Below are positions 21,527 through 24,883 of a stretch of DNA of 24,883 nt, piece after piece; positions within the stretch are counted from its first letter, which is position 1, and each line of letters begins with the position of its first letter. Source of the DNA: CAG-877 sp963645945 (GTDB taxonomy: Bacteria > Bacillota_I > Bacilli_A > RF39 > UBA660); the NCBI GenBank assembly GCA_963645945.1, contig CAVIUA010000023.1:1-24883 (forward strand), read 5' to 3'. A program made the position numbers and the translations under genes. Under the pieces are notes generated by a model. That model worked only from the letters and a program-made list of their open reading frames with translations. It was not told the origin of the DNA and did not search any database.

Positions 21527-23081
21527 ATTTGTAATAAATTGAATTTAAAATACTTGTATTGTATTGTTCACATGAAATTGAATTGGCATTTTTTTCTTCT
21601 CTAAACTCATACATATATACTTTTTTATTACGAGATGTTAGGTATAAATTAACTGTTCCGTTTTTTTCATAAGAAATATGATACCAAGTTATACTATTTA
21701 TTTGTAATTCTTCGGGATCATCTTTTATTTTATAGTAATTTTTCATCTGTTTGGCTAAATTTTTAGCATCGGAGTAATCTTTTAAAACATTAAAACTATA
21801 ATGACAATTACTGAAGTTATCATTTGGGTCTGTTTTTATTCCACCTACTATACTTCCTTGATTAGAATTAGGATTTTTCAATTCATCAGGCATAACTATT
21901 TCATAACTATTGTTGATGTTTGCATCGGTATCGTATGTTAAGTCACCATTAAACTCTGGATTTTTTCCTAATAAAACGAAAATATTTATGTCTTTGAATG
22001 GTCCATCTAAAAAACCATTTATATTAGCAATAACAAATCCAATAAAGCCAAGGATTATGCTAAAAAAAATCATAGTAATTGGGTTTGATGCTTTAGTTTG
22101 TCCCGATGAGACAACTATGTCTTTTATTTGCTCATATGAAGCATTAGGATACTTTCTTTCGGCATTTCTTATTTTGTTATTTACATGCAACAAATATAAT
22201 TTATTAAATGTAAAACATAAAACTACATTAATGGCAAGAGATAGATATGGATTTATAAAGATTATTATAGCTACTCTTACCAATAGTAAAAATAAGCCTA
22301 TTAGTACCATTCTACGATATAGTAAATAAAATTCTCCAAAGATTAAAGCAAATAAATTGAATTTACTTTGAGATATTTTTTCATATTTATATCCAACAAA
22401 TTCCATTAGTAGATTTCTTCGATGAAAATCAGTTATATTTTGATTATATTGCACAACTGTATTATTAGGTTGTACTTCTACTAACGTTGTCTCCTCTTCT
22501 GATTTTGTTTTTTGATTGTCATTCATTTGGTTTATTGGAAGAATATTTATCGAATTATTTAATAACTCACTATTAGTAGTATTAATACTTTGAAAAGTAT
22601 TAGTCCCAGAATTGCCTTGTATTATCTCATCAACTATTGATGAAAATGGTTTATTATTTTGAGCAGATATTTGTTCACTATTTTGATTTTTAAACAAATT
22701 AGAAAAACTATTCTTTTTGTTACTGGTATTTTCTTCATCACTAGGTGCATTAAAATCAAAGCCAAATGAATTCGTATTATTTGATGGCGTATTATTTTGA
22801 TTATTTTGATCTGAATTTGTATTTGGACTAGGTATATTGAAATTCATTGATGAAAAGTTATTATTTTGACCAGGTATTTGATTAACTGCATTTGTTTGAT
22901 TAAATTGACCTTGATTAGTGTTTAAATTTAATTGATTTTGAATGTTATTTTGCGAAATATTTTGACTATTTGTCTGAGGGATATTTTGATTGAATTGATT
23001 TTGTATATTATTATTTTGATTATTATCAGGCATAACTGGTGGCATACTTGTGAAGAATTTATTGTCTTGATTATTATTCAT
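21525..23081 (-). CDS. Asn/Gln-rich low-complexity membrane protein
   Basis: 518 aa. Residues 1 to about 150 are dominated by Asn and Gln (for example NNNIQNQFNQNIPQ), followed by a Ser/Asn/Thr-rich stretch to about 225. A conserved-looking cytoplasmic segment (RRNLLMEFVGYKYEKISQSK) leads into membrane helices at about 243-290 and 337-355. The remaining outer domain of about 150 residues contains two cysteines and NGTVNLYLTSRNKKVYMYEF. No signal peptide. The membrane part resembles DUF2628-type small membrane modules. GAGGAGGG sets the start. Function unknown; the tail is prion-like in composition. It is 27 bases after rmuC. Confidence 0.7.
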   Translation of the reverse strand: MNNNQDNKFFTSMPPVMPDNNQNNNIQNQFNQNIPQTNSQNISQNNIQNQLNLNTNQGQFNQTNAVNQIPGQNNNFSSMNFNIPSPNTNSDQNNQNNTPSNNTNSFGFDFNAPSDEENTSNKKNSFSNLFKNQNSEQISAQNNKPFSSIVDEIIQGNSGTNTFQSINTTNSELLNNSINILPINQMNDNQKTKSEEETTLVEVQPNNTVVQYNQNITDFHRRNLLMEFVGYKYEKISQSKFNLFALIFGEFYLLYRRMVLIGLFLLLVRVAIIIFINPYLSLAINVVLCFTFNKLYLLHVNNKIRNAERKYPNASYEQIKDIVVSSGQTKASNPITMIFFSIILGFIGFVIANINGFLDGPFKDINIFVLLGKNPEFNGDLTYDTDANINNSYEIVMPDELKNPNSNQGSIVGGIKTDPNDNFSNCHYSFNVLKDYSDAKNLAKQMKNYYKIKDDPEELQINSITWYHISYEKNGTVNLYLTSRNKKVYMYEFREEKNANSISCEQYNTSILNSIYYK

Positions 23082-23108
23082 ACTATCCCTCCTCTTTTTA
23101 TAGTTTAA

Positions 23109-24182
23109 CTATTCTTTTTCTTTATATTCTAACATTGAGACATCCACTTTATTTATTGTTTCAAATTTCTTAGTGATTTTATCTGACGTAATAGAAACAT
23201 TTTCAATATCTTTATTTACAGTTTGAATACTTCTAGCTAGCTTATCCCAGCGTTCTTTATAGCGAGCAAATTCTAAACCGAGCTTATTTAATTCTTCATG
23301 AATTATTGAAGTATATTTGTCTCTTTCCATATTTTTTATAATCATTTCTACTACTGTTAAAGTTGATATTAAAGTAGTAGGACTTGTAATCCAAACTTTC
23401 TTTTTATAAGCATAATCTATTATATCTTGATGATAGGCATTTATTTCGGCAAATATTGCCTCTGCTGGTAAGAATAAAATTGCTTGGTCAGCTGTTTCGC
23501 CTGGAATTATATATTTACTGCTTATAGCGTCTATATGCTTTTTCATATCTTGTTTAAACATTTTTTCGTAATTGTCTCTTAATTCTTGAGATAGTTTTTT
23601 ATCAACCATTAATTGATAGTGTTCTAATGGAAACTTTGAATCAATGGCGATAGTACCAAGAGGTTCTGGAGCAAAGACTACAGAATCAGCTATAACACCA
23701 GTTTTTAAAGTATACTGCAAACGAAATATATTATCATTTCTTTCACCAAAGACACTAGTTAGAATGTGCTTTAGGTTTACTTCTCCAAAGATGCCTCGTG
23801 TCTTTTTATCAGTTAAAATACTTTGAAGACTAACTATATCAGATGAAAGTATTTCTATTTTCTTCTGTGCTTCATCTATTTTTGATAATCTCTCGATAAC
23901 ATTCATGAAAGTTTTATTAGTCTTTTCAAAATTTTGATCCAATCTTTCATTTACTTTTTCGTTGATTGCGATTAGTCTTTTTTCTAATTGTTCATTTAAA
24001 GATGTAAAATCTTTATTTAAATTTCTACTTATGTCAGACTTGAAATCACCTAGTTCTTTCATCATACTTACTTCTAGTTTTCCAAGTCTTTCTGTTATAT
24101 TACTTTCATTGATGTTTTTAAATATTGATATTACACCAATGATTAAGTTAATTACTAATAAAATTATAATTACATATTCCAT
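23109..24182 (-). CDS. rmuC: RmuC-family DNA recombination protein
   Basis: 357 aa. One N-terminal membrane helix (about 2-22), a coiled coil (about 25-130) and a C-terminal RmuC domain related to PD-(D/E)XK nucleases, with TRGIFGEVNLKHIL, GVIADSVVFAP and IAIDSKFPLEHYQ. RmuC limits recombination at inverted repeats and may process DNA ends. A GTG at 24191 opens the frame, but AGGTG overlaps it; the ATG at 24182, six bases after AGGTG, is the better start. The gene follows the VTT gene without a gap. Confidence 0.9.
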   Translation of the reverse strand: MEYVIIILLVINLIIGVISIFKNINESNITERLGKLEVSMMKELGDFKSDISRNLNKDFTSLNEQLEKRLIAINEKVNERLDQNFEKTNKTFMNVIERLSKIDEAQKKIEILSSDIVSLQSILTDKKTRGIFGEVNLKHILTSVFGERNDNIFRLQYTLKTGVIADSVVFAPEPLGTIAIDSKFPLEHYQLMVDKKLSQELRDNYEKMFKQDMKKHIDAISSKYIIPGETADQAILFLPAEAIFAEINAYHQDIIDYAYKKKVWITSPTTLISTLTVVEMIIKNMERDKYTSIIHEELNKLGLEFARYKERWDKLARSIQTVNKDIENVSITSDKITKKFETINKVDVSMLEYKEKE

Positions 24183-24191
24183 ATTTTTCAC

Positions 24192-24770
24192 CTACTCTAT
24201 ATTTGCATTTTTACCTATTAGTTTTGATAGTGCATAGGCTATTATTATCATTATTGACATTACTATTATTGCTGATATGTCAGTCATACTTTCAACAAAA
24301 CTTTTACCAATGTAGCCCCAGAATGAAACCATAAATATTTTTCCGATAAGTAGAGCTACAATATATTTCTTTTTTGACATTCCAGATACACCTGCTAAAA
24401 TATTTATTAAAAATGCTGGTGTAAATGGTAAAGTTATTATTACTGTTAGATTAGCTAGAGAAATATTTTGAAACTTATCTATAGCTTTATTTATTTTATT
24501 TCTTGTTTTTCTACTTAGATATTTATAGATTATGTTATTTGATACATAGTAAAATAATGAGTACGAAATGTAACATCCAATGCAAGTTGAAATCCATGAC
24601 ATTAGTATTCCTGGTAGTAATCCAAATGTATGAGTATTTAAAGCGATAAATACACTTAAAGGTAAGGCTGGTATAAATGATTCAATCATTATTAGAAACA
24701 TACCAAATAAGACACCAGCATTTGAAATAACTTCTGTACTGTATTCAACTATTGTATTTATTAAGTCCAA
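24192..24770 (-). CDS. VTT-domain (DedA/TVP38-like) membrane protein
   Basis: About 192 aa, polytopic, with helices near 20-50, 52-75, 105-140 and 160-185. FLIMIESFIPALPLSVFIAL and the second half ITLPFTPAFLINILAGVSGM match the re-entrant loops of VTT proteins, which include lipid scramblase-like DedA and TVP38 members. The frame opens with GTG at 24779, but that GTG sits inside AAGGTGG; the TTG at 24770, five bases after it, is the more probable start. It is the first gene of the VTT-rmuC-Asn/Gln-rich run, with a promoter 20 bases upstream. Confidence 0.8.
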   Translation of the reverse strand: MDLINTIVEYSTEVISNAGVLFGMFLIMIESFIPALPLSVFIALNTHTFGLLPGILMSWISTCIGCYISYSLFYYVSNNIIYKYLSRKTRNKINKAIDKFQNISLANLTVIITLPFTPAFLINILAGVSGMSKKKYIVALLIGKIFMVSFWGYIGKSFVESMTDISAIIVMSIMIIIAYALSKLIGKNANIE

Positions 24771-24790
24771 GTTATCCACCTTCCTATTTT

Positions 24791-24819
24791 ATTATAATAC
24801 AAAAATAGAAATGTCTCAA
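24791..24819 (-). promoter_or_regulatory. Sigma-A promoter of the VTT-rmuC operon
   Basis: Minus strand TTGAGA (24819-24814), a 17-base spacer and TATAAT (24796-24791). Beyond it, 24820-24883 is A+T-rich with a repeated TTAGTTAA (24832, 24842) and no gene. Confidence 0.75.
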
Positions 24820-24883
24820 GAAAATAGTATTTAGTTAATATTAGTTAACAACTATAATAGACAGTTTATCTTAAAAAGAAGAA

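Noticed and set aside
21910..22329. 139-codon plus-strand ORF opposite the Asn/Gln-rich protein
   Set aside because: Shadow of the membrane-encoding part; no ribosome site or family.
24832..24849. Repeated TTAGTTAA near the right edge as a replication or protein-binding site
   Set aside because: Only two 8-base copies in very A+T-rich DNA; chance is likely.
1..24883. CRISPR arrays, tRNA or rRNA genes
   Set aside because: No regularly spaced repeats and no cloverleaf or rRNA signatures were noticed by eye.
1..24883. Mycoplasma-type code (TGA as Trp)
   Set aside because: Several genes end at TGA, including the ATGA overlap at 21256-21259, and conserved Trp positions use TGG.

Overview
This window is very A+T-rich bacterial chromosome using the standard code: TGA is a stop (e.g. 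the gene ending at 1259) and Trp is TGG. It carries a Gram-positive endospore-former gene set: sigma-G, YunB, YlmC, a SpoVID-like LysM protein and a YsxE/CotS-like protein, plus YutD, YrzB and YjbA-like proteins and T-box leaders. This points to Bacillota, probably a low-GC, small-genome lineage of Bacilli. Species cannot be named from the sequence alone.

Layout. 1-3480 is accessory DNA. It holds a lone YhcG/DUF1016 PD-(D/E)XK nuclease (240-1259), a compact unit encoding a Thr-rich 28-aa peptide with promoter and terminator (1405-1618), and a T-box leader (about 1658-1870). The T-box leads into a gene that breaks off after 18 codons (1890-1944) at an IS3-family element (1945-3462). The element has orfA and orfB in the -1 frame with a plausible frameshift site, and a small passenger ORF. 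From 3483 leftward-transcribed genes dominate: a coiled-coil protein and YrzB (3483-4876), YutD (4943-5221), then thioredoxin-like, TrmL, TtcA, SigG, YlmC and YunB (9024 down to 5337), and a large U32 protein (9085-11268).

11269-12386 holds a broken small membrane-protein gene, a conserved hypothetical and what looks like an intact distant paralogue of the broken gene. 12425-13440 is a PerR-like regulator plus rubrerythrin unit, with a near-perfect promoter and a PerR/Fur-type operator over the start region. 13702-19155 is trigger factor, Lon, SpoVID-like and YsxE-like: a condensed form of the Bacillus tig-clpX-lonB-lonA-ysxC-hem-spoVID-ysxE cluster. 19156-20604 is a Trp T-box leader and trpS, whose product has the cysteine spacing of iron-sulphur TrpRS enzymes. 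It is followed convergently by a YjbA-like gene, as trpS and yjbA are neighbours in Bacillus. 21256-24779 holds a small membrane protein, an Asn/Gln-rich membrane protein, RmuC and a VTT/DedA-like protein.

The genes fall into late sporulation control and coat assembly (SigG, YunB, SpoVID, YsxE), protein quality control (Tig, Lon), tRNA modification (TtcA, TrmL), peroxide defence (PerR, rubrerythrin) and amino-acid-sensing RNA leaders. The most unusual stretch is 1400-1962: a possible leader-peptide attenuator directly in front of a T-box with an altered tRNA-binding bulge, both stranded from their target gene next to an IS.
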